This document shows positions 11,468 through 21,451 of a stretch of 64,000 bases of DNA, piece by piece. Origin of the DNA: Desmodesmus armatus (Eukaryota; Chlorophyta; Chlorophyceae; Sphaeropleales; Scenedesmaceae); NCBI GenBank assembly GCA_007449985.2, contig VIIQ02000621.1:186001-250000 (forward strand), given 5' to 3'. The stretch's first letter is position 1. The number at the start of each line of letters is the position of its first letter. Below the pieces are notes generated by a model that was not told the DNA's origin, searched no databases, and saw nothing but the letters and a program-made list of their open reading frames with translations. Both the position numbers and the translations under genes were made by a program.

Positions 11468-14400
11468 TTAGACCACTGCTGCTCTGTCTGCGATGCTGCG
11501 CTCCACTCCTTCCTGCCGCTGCAGTTCTGCTGTCAGCCGATGGTAGGTCTCCAACGAGTGGCTGAACCTGCCGAGCAAGTTGACGAGTGCAATCACCTCG
11601 TTGCGCTCCAACTCAAGCTCCTGGCCAAACGGCAGCTGCGACGTGTGTGGCAGCTCACCGGAACAGTCACGCGCTGAGAACAAGATCTTGAGCGCAGTCG
11701 CGACGCCTGCAAGTAGAGGATCAAATAGCAACAGCATACGTCATATCAGTCAGCCAACAGCTTCCACATGCCTCCGTGATGCATGTAGTTGCAGCATGCC
11801 CATGTGACTGCAAGTACTGTTGCATCAGTGCCTTTGGGTGGATTTGAATTGAGTGACAGTGAGAGGCTTGTGTGAGACTTGTGTGCATCGGGGCAAGGGG
11901 GCCACCTTTCCCATGCAGTCCCTAGTGTGGTGACTGACACCGGCGTACCTAGCGTCTGCAGCTTGCCCCACAGCTTGCACTTTTCACAGCCGACACAGTC
12001 CATCACGCGCGTGATGTTCTGGAAGGTGGCCTGCAGCTGGCGCTTGAGCTCTGCACCATGCTCGCCCTTCCAGAGCCGACCCTCGTCAAACGGCATGGGG
12101 CAGGACTCCGAGATAGCAGGGTTGGACAACTGCACGGCAAGCAGGGGTGCAGATAGCGAGGACGTAAGGTAAGGCTCGGCTGACTGAAAACAGCAGGGAT
12201 GCCAAGCAGGGGCATGTTCACGTGCTTGCGCTGATTGCGATCAGCAGTGACGGCACAGCCGGGTCATGACGCTGTCCAGGCTCTTGCTGAGCAATCAAGC
12301 ACTGCCAAACGTGGCAAGGCTGGGCCGCCAACAACATACGCCGGTGAAATAAAACACCATCATGACAACGCCAAATGTGTTATGACCCATGACGCAGAGA
12401 CACCAACAGAGCATACGCACCAGCTCCGTGATCAGCTGCTGTGTTTTCTGGTCCTCCTGCGCCAGCCCTGTGTCATACTGGTAGGAGGTCAGCACAGGCG
12501 CAGCCTTCATCACGGCGCGCAGGACGAAGAGGTACGCAAAGTACAAGTTCTGCACGCGATCCCTGCAGGCGCCAGCACACCATGCCACATGTCAGCACCA
12601 CAAAAACACACCCTTCAGTCTTGTAACCTCAACCAATCAAGTGTTTGACACACAACTTATGCGAGCAATACGCAGTTGTGCATGCGGTGCTTGCAGATGC
12701 CAGCACATGCCTCAACATTATGGTCATTCGAAGGGAACTTCGCAGGACCAGGAGAAGGAGAAGATTCTGCCAAACGCTCAGGGCAAGAGGCGGCAAATCC
12801 AAGGGGAACAAGTCCACAAACACTACCATCGCTTCCCGCCTCCACCAAACAGCACCCACTGCAGCACACAGCCTCACCGTGTCTCTGGCGTGCCCAGCCG
12901 CTGCCTGAATTCTGTCATGTTTGGCCCCCAGATGCCCTTCTGCTCATCCAACAGATAGTCAGAGGACAGGTGGCAGGAGATGGATGCATGCATGCCGCTG
13001 ATCAACCGGTAGAAGACTCGCTCTTCGCTGCAGGACACTCCATCAGTGAAGCATGACTGGTTGTAGATGGCAGACCAGATCCTGTGCGCATGCTCTCCCT
13101 GCAGCCAGAAGACAGAGGTGATTACATGACTGTGCAGCAAAGCAGCATGTGCTGGTTGGATGTGCAACAGCTTGGGAAGCAAGAAATCCTTGATCAACAT
13201 AGCCATAACCAGCAAAAAGTTTCCATCACTAGCAGGCCATCCGTGCATGGCTTGTGCATGGGGTTGGTAGCCCAGAAAGGCTCTGAGCTTCTTTCAGAAC
13301 TGTCGGAACAAGCCTCACAAGGTTCCGGAACGAAGCCCAGAGCCCTTCTAACCAACCCGGTCACACACCCCTGCACGGCTGGTTGGCTGGTGCTGGAAAA
13401 CTACCCGAGCAGGGTTGGGAGGGGTTCAGAAGGAGCCCTAAGCCTTTCTAGGGCACCAACCCACATGACCCAGCTGGCCTGCAAGTGGTGAAGACGTGCC
13501 TGATGGAGTTAGTCATGCAAGTCTCAACCACTTGCAGGCCAGCTGTGTCATGTGGGTTGGTACCCTAGAAACTTTCTAGCAGTGCTGGCTCTCTTGCGTC
13601 TGTCTTGTTCATGCTGTTGCTTCCAAAATGGTGGTCGCATTGATGTTGCGCTGCCGACACAAGGGAGCAGCGCTGCCAGGTTGACAGCCAACAAACTTCA
13701 CTGCTGACGGTGCTGCTCACCTTATACCCTGTGTACCGCTCAGGGTTCACCACCAGGTTGATGTACTGGAACTCTTCATGCTCATCCCCATCAGCCATCC
13801 AAGGGTTGTTGATGCCCCTCCAGCCCTTGCTGTGCTTGATCAGCTGCTGCTTCACTGCAGGATCCATCTCCTGGTTCACTGCAGACTCTATCTCGAGGGC
13901 ACCTGGGGTGCAAAAGTGGGCGGATGTGCAGGGGAGACATGTGGATGGGACGCACGTGATGTCAGTACATGCAGACCATAAGAATGTCTCTGACGCTAGC
14001 CCCGCTTGTTGAGCGCACTCTGCTGAGACCCAGGCACAGGCACACGTCCATGGACAGGGTGGCTCAGCTGCAGTACAGATGCCTTCATGGGAGGTGCCCC
14101 TCCAGCTGCTGCTGGTGGCTGGTGCTGATACTATGCAGTGTGTGCTGGGGCAGCCAGTGACATTGAATGCAATGCCGACATGCTCCAGCCTGACAGCATG
14201 CTGCCTCAAGTCAGGCAAGCCATCAAGCAGGAAGGGGCCGCCCTGCAGCACCGCTGCTGGGTAAGCTCTGTCAAAGCTGCCTCGCCCTCACTCCAGCCTG
14301 CAGGCATGGTACTCACATCCCTCGGTGTCGCAGTCAGGGCTCTGTGTGGCCTTGCAGGACTTGGCCTCGGCTGCCAGCCAAGGCATGGGCACCTCATTCT

Positions 14401-15558
14401 CCCCACACTCACACACACTGCAGGCCCTGTTGGAGCACATGCTGTCATCCGGCCACAACGGACAGTCACAGTAGATGTTGACCTGCATGGAAGACACAAA
14501 CGGTAGGCCCATGGTGCGATCATAGGAGGAAGCAAAATGGACTTGCGTAAGATAGGAGAGGCAGGTAGGATTGCAGCAGCGCGGCAGAATGATCACTGCA
14601 ATAAAATGCTGCAGGCAAAAGCACTGGCAACTGCAGGCATGAAACCGAGGCGTTGCTGCATCCTGGCCGCCAGCGTAGGAGGCAGCTGCATGCAGCTGCA
14701 CTGCATTCATTTGTTGTCGGACAGTGCATGTGCGTCCCCCAACACGGTGGCTGCCAGGCTGCTGCAAAGCAGCAAGCAAAGGCAAACCCTTGCAAGAATC
14801 CAGCAAACTAGTTGGAATTTGGAGGCTGGCAGATTCCCCTGCTGCCCACTGTTGCACTCCTGGAATGTTGCGCTGCTGAGCGAGTTGAGCTGTGTAAGCC
14901 TGCCCTTGCCATCTCTGATCAGATACTTGCCTTGAAGTATCTGAAGAATGCTGTCTTAACCAACTCGCGAACCACAGGGTTCACATGGCGGTGGTTGAGG
15001 CTGTGTACTGCACTGTATGTGCAGTCGCTGAGGTCATCCACCTTCCCAGGTATCTGGCATTGGCCGGCATCTGCAGCCTGTGCCAAGTCCTGTATATGCT
15101 GTTGTGCAGCCTGCAATTTAACATTGGGGCGTATGTCTCAGCTGAGAAAGGCACAAACATGTGTTCACTGGAAACCATGCAGGCATGTCCAGTGCACCTG
15201 CCTGCAGCTGGCCAGCCTGTCCAACAACCTTGTGTTGAAGAGCCACCACGCTTGTCATAAGCCAGAATGGCCCAATGGTTGCAATGAAGTCTTGAATTTG
15301 AAAGTGACTGCTCAAGCATCAGGCAGGAGTTACCTGGGGGGTATCTGTGCTGCCGCTGCCGCTACCGTCCTGCGATGAGCTGTCCCCGGGCTGGCGGAAG
15401 GTTGCTGGCACATACTGAGGTAGGTGCACCCTCAGCTGCTGCCAAAGCTCTTCCGCTGGACCCACAAGCTGGGGTGGCAGGGGCAGGCTGCCTTGTCTGT
15501 GATAGTGTGCTGCCAGTCCCAGAAGGACCGGCAGGAGCACAAGTAGAAACTTCTTCAT
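11468..15558 (-). CDS. ERO1: Endoplasmic reticulum oxidoreductin (ERO1)
   Basis: FAD-dependent ER oxidase that re-oxidises protein disulfide isomerase, passing electrons to O2, for disulfide formation in secreted proteins. Eight exons fit in frame: 15334..15558, 14931..15110, 14317..14482, 13721..13902, 12878..13098, 12421..12562, 11949..12129, 11468..11706. Together they give 511 residues. The N-terminus MKKFLLVLLPVLLGLAAH is a signal anchor or signal peptide; an upstream ATG at 15600 would add 14 residues. The shuttle motif CSNRAC (C151-x4-C156) follows the family signature DCPLWPDDSMC. The inner active site CVGCEKC (C417, C420, C423) precedes KLWGKLQTLG. Family blocks GYKGEHAHRIW and VFYRLISGMHASIS are present. 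The intron after exon 2 starts GC (AAG|GCAAGT). The intron between exons 4 and 5 contains two hairpin elements. ERO1 is divergent from the CWC21 gene. Confidence 0.95.
13261..13358. repeat. Imperfect inverted repeat in ERO1 intron
   Basis: The left arm starts GGGTTGGT at 13261 and includes GGCTCTGAGCTTC. The right arm ends ACCAACCC at 13358 and includes GAAGCCCAGAGCC. The arms are about 40 bp with mismatches around a loop of about 15-20 nt. It sits next to a second hairpin with a similar arm sequence. Confidence 0.7.
13445..13571. repeat. Near-perfect inverted repeat in ERO1 intron
   Basis: The arms are 13445-13489 and 13527-13571, roughly 45 bp each with only a few mismatches. Both contain AACCCACATGAC / GTCATGTGGGTT and GGCCTGCAAGTGGT / ACCACTTGCAGGCC. 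The loop is about 37 nt. The long paired stem resembles a MITE or small-RNA precursor. Confidence 0.85.
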
Positions 15559-15986
15559 GATACTGGCTGCTGCAGTTGCTGTGTGGTTGCAACAGTACAA
15601 TTGAGTGAGTGAGTGAGCTATTTGATTTCAATTTCACGGCGCCCGATCGCAGTAGCTGGCCCAACAAGGCTGGAAACACTGGCAAACGATGGCTGTGCCA
15701 AGTTGAAAACGAGCAGGCACAGGCAGCCCGGCAGAGCTCCTGTTCAGTAAAGGTATTATTGAACCAGCGTCTCAAGGGTGCAGTGGGGGTTTGCAGCGAC
15801 AGTTACACGTAACACCCTCGAAACAGTTGCCCATGTGTGAGGAAAGCATCCAGAGGCTATACCTATACACTGAATGACACCAAACAAGGTGTTTGAAAGG
15901 TGGGGCACGTCATACAGCTGCTGGACAGCCACAGCAGCGGCCAAGACAGCAACAGTAGATCTGGAGGCAACTCAGGCGCAGGGATA
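15559..15986. promoter_or_regulatory. Divergent promoter region ERO1 / CWC21
   Basis: 428 bp separate the start codons of ERO1 (-) and the CWC21 gene (+), so both promoters and leaders should lie here. A short GAGT tandem repeat at 15604-15619 falls in the ERO1 leader. No TATA box or other element is certain. An ERO1 start at 15600 would overlap the edge of this region. Confidence 0.5.
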
Positions 15987-17781
15987 ATGTATAACGGCAT
16001 AGGTGAGTGCTTGGAGGCACAGTTGTCATGCATACCTCTGCATATTGCCTTGGGAGAGTGTCAGGCAGAGCGCTGTAACAGTAGCCTGCAGCAGTACTAA
16101 CAGCCAACACCCTGCCGCTGCGCATGCACGCAGGTATCTTGACCCCTCGGGGTACTGGTACAAGTGGGCATGTCAGTGCCAACAAGTTCAATCTGCGCCG
16201 GGCCCCCGTGCCCCGCTTCAGCGAGAGCGCACCAGCACCTGCAGCAGCAGACAAGAAGCCAAACCAGGAGATCCTAGAGCACAACAGGAAGCGGCAGGTT
16301 GAGGTCAAGCTGCTGGAGTTTCAGGATGAATTGGAGGCACAAGGGTGGGTGAGACCGTCCGGCTTTATGGCAAACCGTAGTTGCACCAGCATACAGCAAA
16401 CAGTAGTGACAGCATGTGCCATTGGTCACTACCAGCCACTGATGTTGCTGCAGCCCAGATTGATTGACAGTTCCCTCGACTGGTCGTCCACCTCTAGCTG
16501 AAGCTCCACCATGTGTTATGTGTCCTGTGGTTGACAGGTTGCCAGAGGAGGAGGTGGAGGCAGCTGTTGCAGCCAAGCGTACAGAACTTATGGCAGCATT
16601 GGAAGCAGAGAAGGAAGCAGAGGGCGACAAGTGAGTTCACCTGCAGCCCCCCAGGCACTATGTTGAACGTCATGTGGAGTTTAGTCGCACACATCTCACC
16701 ACTTGATCACAAGTGGGACGATGAGATCCCCATCCCCAGTGCATGAGCGCACTTCCACCCCGTTCTCTTGTGTGTGTGCATGGGCCGTTCAGCCAGCAGA
16801 GGTATTGGCTGGCCACAGTCGCGCTGCACAGCCTGAGGTGTGTACAGCATCAGCTGCTGTGACAGTTCTATGCATGTGGGGGCCTGTAGTTGGTGACAAG
16901 TGCAATGTCTGCCTTTACACATCGCCCAACTCGCTGTTGCGTGTGTTGCTGTGTGCAGGCTGAGCAACGAAACACATGCAGTAGCACAGCGCAAGCAAGA
17001 GCAGATGGAGAAGCTCAGAGCAGCGCTCAACCTGCCAAAAGAGGTATGCCAGCAGGGGCGTTGTTTGTACATCAATTCAGCAGCTTTTCATACCAAGCCA
17101 TGCAACAGCCCCATGTGCATTTTCTGCATGCAGCAACTCGCTGTTGGGAATGGTTCATCACCAGTTGTGACCATCACCGCAGCAGCAGGAGCAACAACCT
17201 GTCAAACAGCAGCACGGCACCGTCACCTTACCTAGGCGGCACCCGTGTCATCTGCACCACTGCCTTCATGAACAGCTGGTGCATGTTGCAGCATGCTAGC
17301 GCAATGTCTGCTTCGGATTGCAGCCGATGCTCCTGCGCATTGCATTGCTGATGCCCCTGCCGCCGCTGCTGCTGCTGCCACCACCACCAGATCGTGTGGG
17401 GGGAGGCGTTTGATCCCGAGGCTCAGGCCCGAAAGAAGGCCGAGCGCATTGAGGAGCGCAAGGTGAAGGAGAAGGCGGAATACGAGCGCCGTGAAGCGTG
17501 AGTCACCACAAAGCCTGGCATTCAGCAGCAGCATGTGCGTCAGTGTGGCGTATCCTTTCATGCTGTGTCTCAGCCTTCGCCGCAGTGTGGTGCATATGGG
17601 GCAGGCGTGTACTGCCATTAGTATCAGTGCAGGGCGCTGATATGGTTGCCATGGTGAATTTGGTCAGCACCTTGCAAAAGTGCACAGCTCACCCCATGAT
17701 ACATTGCATGTGCTCACTGCAGCTTTTTTTGATTACATGCATTCCTGCATGCGTGTCCCCTGCTCTCCCTTCCTCCCAACA

Positions 17782-17814
<33 letters not shown>

Positions 17815-20381
17815 CCCCTGCAGTCACCGCAAGCAGAAAGAGGAGGCACAGCAGCGCCGGGAGCAGCAAGAGGCCCGCAGGCTGGAGGAGCAGAAGCAGC
17901 AGCAGCAGCGCCGCCTGGAGGCCCCCTCTGGCAGCGACCGCGACGTGAACCGGGACAGGCATCACAGCAGGCAGGGGGATGGGCCTGACAGGCGGTATGC
18001 CTCTGGAGACAGATGGGACCCAGCAGCAGCAGCAGCAGCGGGGCCTGCAGGCCGGGGTGGGCCCGGGGGACCGGATCGCTGGCGTGCTCAGGGCGGGTAC
18101 ACCCGTGATGAGCGGGGGGAGTGGCGCAGGGAGGAAGGGTACTACACCCGTGGGGATGCGCCGCCTGATCGGTACAACCCAGATGCTTCGGATGAGGATG
18201 ACGGTGGCCGTGAAGAGGATAGGAAGGCTAGCAGGCGACACAGCGGCCGCGACAGCGGCGATCAGCGGCAGCGGGGGAAGAGGACCGCAGCAAGGGCAAG
18301 GGCAGGGGCGGCAGCCGCAGGCACGACAGCAGCAGCAGCAGCAGCGGCGGCTCCTCCAGCACGTCTGGCAGCAGTGGCAGCAGCAGCAGTGGGACCACCA
18401 CCGGCAGCGGGTCGTCAAGTGACTCTGGGGACAGCAGGGGTGGGCGGCCTGCAGCAGTGAAGCGGGGGCGGGATGCTGCTGCCGCTGCTGCTGGAGGCGT
18501 GCCTAGCACGGACGAGCGGCCCAGTAAGAGGCAAGAGAGGGATGGAGATGTGCAGCGGCGTGAGGGCATCAGGGGGGGCGGACACCCTGCTGAGGACCGG
18601 CCACCACGATATGATGACAGCAGGTGGGGGTAGTGTGTGGGCCACGGGGGTTGGATCGGGTATGGTTATGAAGGTACCAGGTTTGAGTGTGCAATGCTGG
18701 GAGCTTGCATGATGCTGCTGCTTCAGCCTCAGCACTTCTTGACTTACAGCAGTGCAGCTGCTGCAGACTGCGGTCGGACACCACATACCTGTGGCCCCAG
18801 ATGCAGCCGGTGGTTTCTGCTGTGAACTGCACCAAGGTATCAGCACCCATCAGGCCTGCCCCTATTGGTCTCTGTCGATACTGATACTGTGCTGGTGATT
18901 TCCTTGACCTACTGTGGCCTTGTGTGTGACCTGTCCGTGTCTGTTTCGTTGACCTACAGGGGCAGGGACCACAGGGTCCAGCACGACATCAGAGCAGAGC
19001 AGCCCACAGGCAGGGACCGGGGCGGCAGGGAGCCTGCCGACAGGCACATGCAGCGCGCAGGCAGCGACAGGGGCCGCTCCCCGTCCCCTGAGCCCAGCGC
19101 GGCTGACCGCAGGCGCTCGCCGGAGCATGGCCGGCACAGCAGCATGGACGACAGGGGTGCTGAGCAGGGCCGGGAGGGAGGCAGGGACAGGGGCTTGGAC
19201 AGGGCGGGCCGGGATGGGGACTCCAAGGACCACAGTAGGGACCACAGGCAGGCAGGGAGGCAGCCTGAGGTAGACAGGGAGGCTGGCAGGGGGCGCGGGT
19301 ATGACCGCCAGCGATCACCCTCTCCTGCTGCACGGGGAGACAGCAGGGGTCACAGGGGGGAGCTGGCACGGGAGCCAGAGCCAAGGGGCAGGGGGGAGTA
19401 TGGCGGCAGGCAGGCACGCTCGCCGTCCCCTCAGCAGCGTCAGCGCTCTCCCTCTCCTGCTGCGGACCGCAGGGTTTACCGGGGCGAGCGGGCACGTGAG
19501 CCAGAGCCCAGGGGAAAGGTTGAGTATGGCAGCAGGCAGGCGCGCTCGCCGCCCCCAAAGCAGCATCAGCGCTCTCCCTCTCCTGCTGCGGACCGCAGGG
19601 GTTACAGGGGAGAGCGGGCACGTGAGCCAGAGCCCAAGGGAAGGGGTGAGTACGGAGGCAGCAGGCAGGCGCGCTCGCCGTCCCCCCAGCAGCGTCAGCG
19701 CTCTCCCTCTCCTGCAGCTGATCGGGGTCACCGGGGCGAGCGGGCACGTGAGCCAGAGCCCAGGGGAAGGGGTGAGTACGGAGGCAGCAGGCAGGCACGC
19801 TCGCCGTCCCCTCAGCAGCGCAGCACCCACAGGGAGTCTGACAGGGCTGCTGCAGCAGGCAGGCAGCACAGGGAGCCGGAGCCCGAAAGGAGGAGAGACA
19901 GCAGGGACGGCAGCAGGGACGACAGGAGGGCTGTGCAGCAGCACCACTCGCGGTCCAGGTCCCCTGCTCCCCACCACAGCCATGCAGCAGGTCGAGGTGG
20001 CGACAGGGGCAGGGACAGCGGCCGGGGCGAGGGTCGGGGAGGCAGGGGTCGCTCACCCTCACCAGCAGCAGCAGTAGCTCCACCCCGGAGGGGTGGTGAC
20101 AGGCCCGAGGACAGGAATGGATATGGGCGCGGGGGTGAGGAGCGCAGCAGGGGGGTGTGGAGCGCAGGGATGCAGGGAGGGGCAGGCGGGAGGACAGCAG
20201 CCCTCGTCCTGCAGACAGGAGGCGGAAGGCGTCGCCATCTTCTAGCAGCAGCAGCGGCAGCTCTGGCAGCAGTTCTGGGAGCGGGGGCAGCAGCAGTAGC
20301 GGCCGCAGCAGCAGCAGCAGTGGGCGGTCGGAGTCGCCTGATAGTCGTGACAGGGGCAGGCGGGGCGGTGGCAGGAGGTAG
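15987..20381 (+). CDS. CWC21: CWC21/SRRM2-type pre-mRNA splicing protein, RS-rich
   Basis: Spliceosome-associated protein. The cwf21 domain binds Prp8/Snu114 near the active site in yeast and human homologues. Exons: 15987..16002, 16134..16344, 16538..16630, 16959..17043, 17391..17497, 17824..18623, 18960..20381. The start is MYNGIG followed across an intron by LTPRGTGTSG, the diagnostic cwf21 N-terminus. An EILEHNRKRQVEVKLLEFQ helix and an acidic/basic coiled coil (RKKAERIEERKVKEKAEYERR) follow. The rest is Arg/Ser/Asp-rich with SPSP motifs, ending in a Ser tract and RDRGRRGGGRR. Two apparent one-base losses, both in G runs (about 18275-18279 and 20150-20155), break the frame. Allowing one extra G at each gives 911 residues with every exon in phase and RS-type sequence throughout. 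I infer base-calling errors, though real frameshifts are possible. The boundary of the long RS exon is less certain than the cwf21 exons. Confidence 0.88.
19306..19826 (+). repeat. Tandem repeat encoding RS-type units in CWC21
   Basis: About five copies of a roughly 115-130 bp unit encode variations of RSPSPAADRR, YRGERAREPEPRG and EYGGSRQARSPSPQQ. Copies differ by small in-frame indels and substitutions. This is an expanded phospho-SR-like array in the tail of the splicing protein, and its copy number probably varies between strains. Confidence 0.85.
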
Positions 20382-21451
20382 AGGGGGGGGGGGTGTTGCT
20401 TGCTGGAGCGGGTGCTTGCTTGGGGTTGAGTGCGTTGCCTGGCTTGTGTATTGCATGGCATGTGGTTGGGGGTGCAAGCTTGGGGCTTGGTTGGGGCACA
20501 GAGGGTCACATGACGTATATTGAGTGTGGTGATGGCGAGAAGGTAAAGGATTTTGCATCGCCTGGGTGGCGTGTATCGCATAAGCTGGTGATGTTAGGGT
20601 GAATTTCAACAGCGTAAAGAGTACTGAGACGGCAAGTTTGGCAGGCCAGTGACTAAACATGATTATGCAATGGTTATAACCAACTAATTAGACAACCACA
20701 CCAGCATGTGGCTAGCACCTGCACAGTGCAATTGGTGCTGCTCGATGCTAGGGGCTTGACACCAATAGGCTGCTGCGCATGCTGCATAGCTCAGCTTGCC
20801 AAGCCGGTGGTCATAACTTGGTCAGAGGGTGTGAGCTGTACAAGAGAAAATGACTCCTGGAGAATGTTCAGAACATGGCCAGCTGATGAAAGGGTTAGTG
20901 GCATGCATGTTCACAAGCTCAGGCATTTGGTGGATGGTCTAGGTTGCAAGGGCCTTGCAAAACTGCCGCTGGCATTGGATCTTGAGTGAGCGTAGTTGCA
21001 AAAGCTCATTTTGCAGCCCACGTCCACTGAACATCCATTGCCAGTGGCAATGTTGAAGGCTCTTGCAACCTAGGCAACCCAGCCGACCAGGTGATCAGAT
21101 GATTGATCATGCTGTGCACCCGGAAGCGACCTTGCATGTCAAATTACAGCATGATGGTACCTAATCAATATATCATGGCCTGTGGCTACTTGCTATCAGT
21201 GTATGGGCTTCAGTCTGTTGACACCTCTGAAAAAGGGTTCTAGGCGGCGTGGTGGATGGCTGACAACACCAAAGTGGTCACAATTTTGACTGTCTTACAT
21301 AGACACGACCACAAACCTCTGCAGGTCCCACACACCTACAAGTGCATGGGCATCCCTGCTACCAGGCAGAACCCCAAAACCCCGCTCCTTCGACTGAACC
21401 CCAACCGTTAAACCAGCCACCCCATCCTGCTCCTCCTCATCCTATCACTCC
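20382..21451. other. Convergent intergenic region CWC21 / plastid uL24
   Basis: About 1.07 kb between two gene 3' ends, so it should contain both 3' UTRs. No supportable gene. The only structured element I see is the inverted repeat at 20934-21080. Confidence 0.45.
20934..21080. repeat. Inverted repeat, intergenic
   Basis: The left arm contains TCTAGGTTGCAAGGGCCTTG and CTGGCATTGGAT. The right arm contains the matching ATCCATTGCCAG and CTCTTGCAACCTAGG. The paired region is about 45-60 bp per arm with mismatches and a central loop of about 35-50 nt. It is the same style as the intronic hairpins. Confidence 0.75.

Noticed and set aside
18865..20523. Alternative C-terminus of the CWC21 gene running to 20523 in the first frame
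   Set aside because: After the G run at about 20150 this frame turns into Ala/Val-rich sequence, whereas the neighbouring frame keeps the RS character and ends in RGRRGGGRR.
17714..20660. Long minus-strand ORFs (222-530 codons) opposite the CWC21 gene
   Set aside because: Shadows of the RS-rich plus-strand exons: Pro/Cys/Leu composition follows directly from the complement of Arg/Ser/Gly codons.
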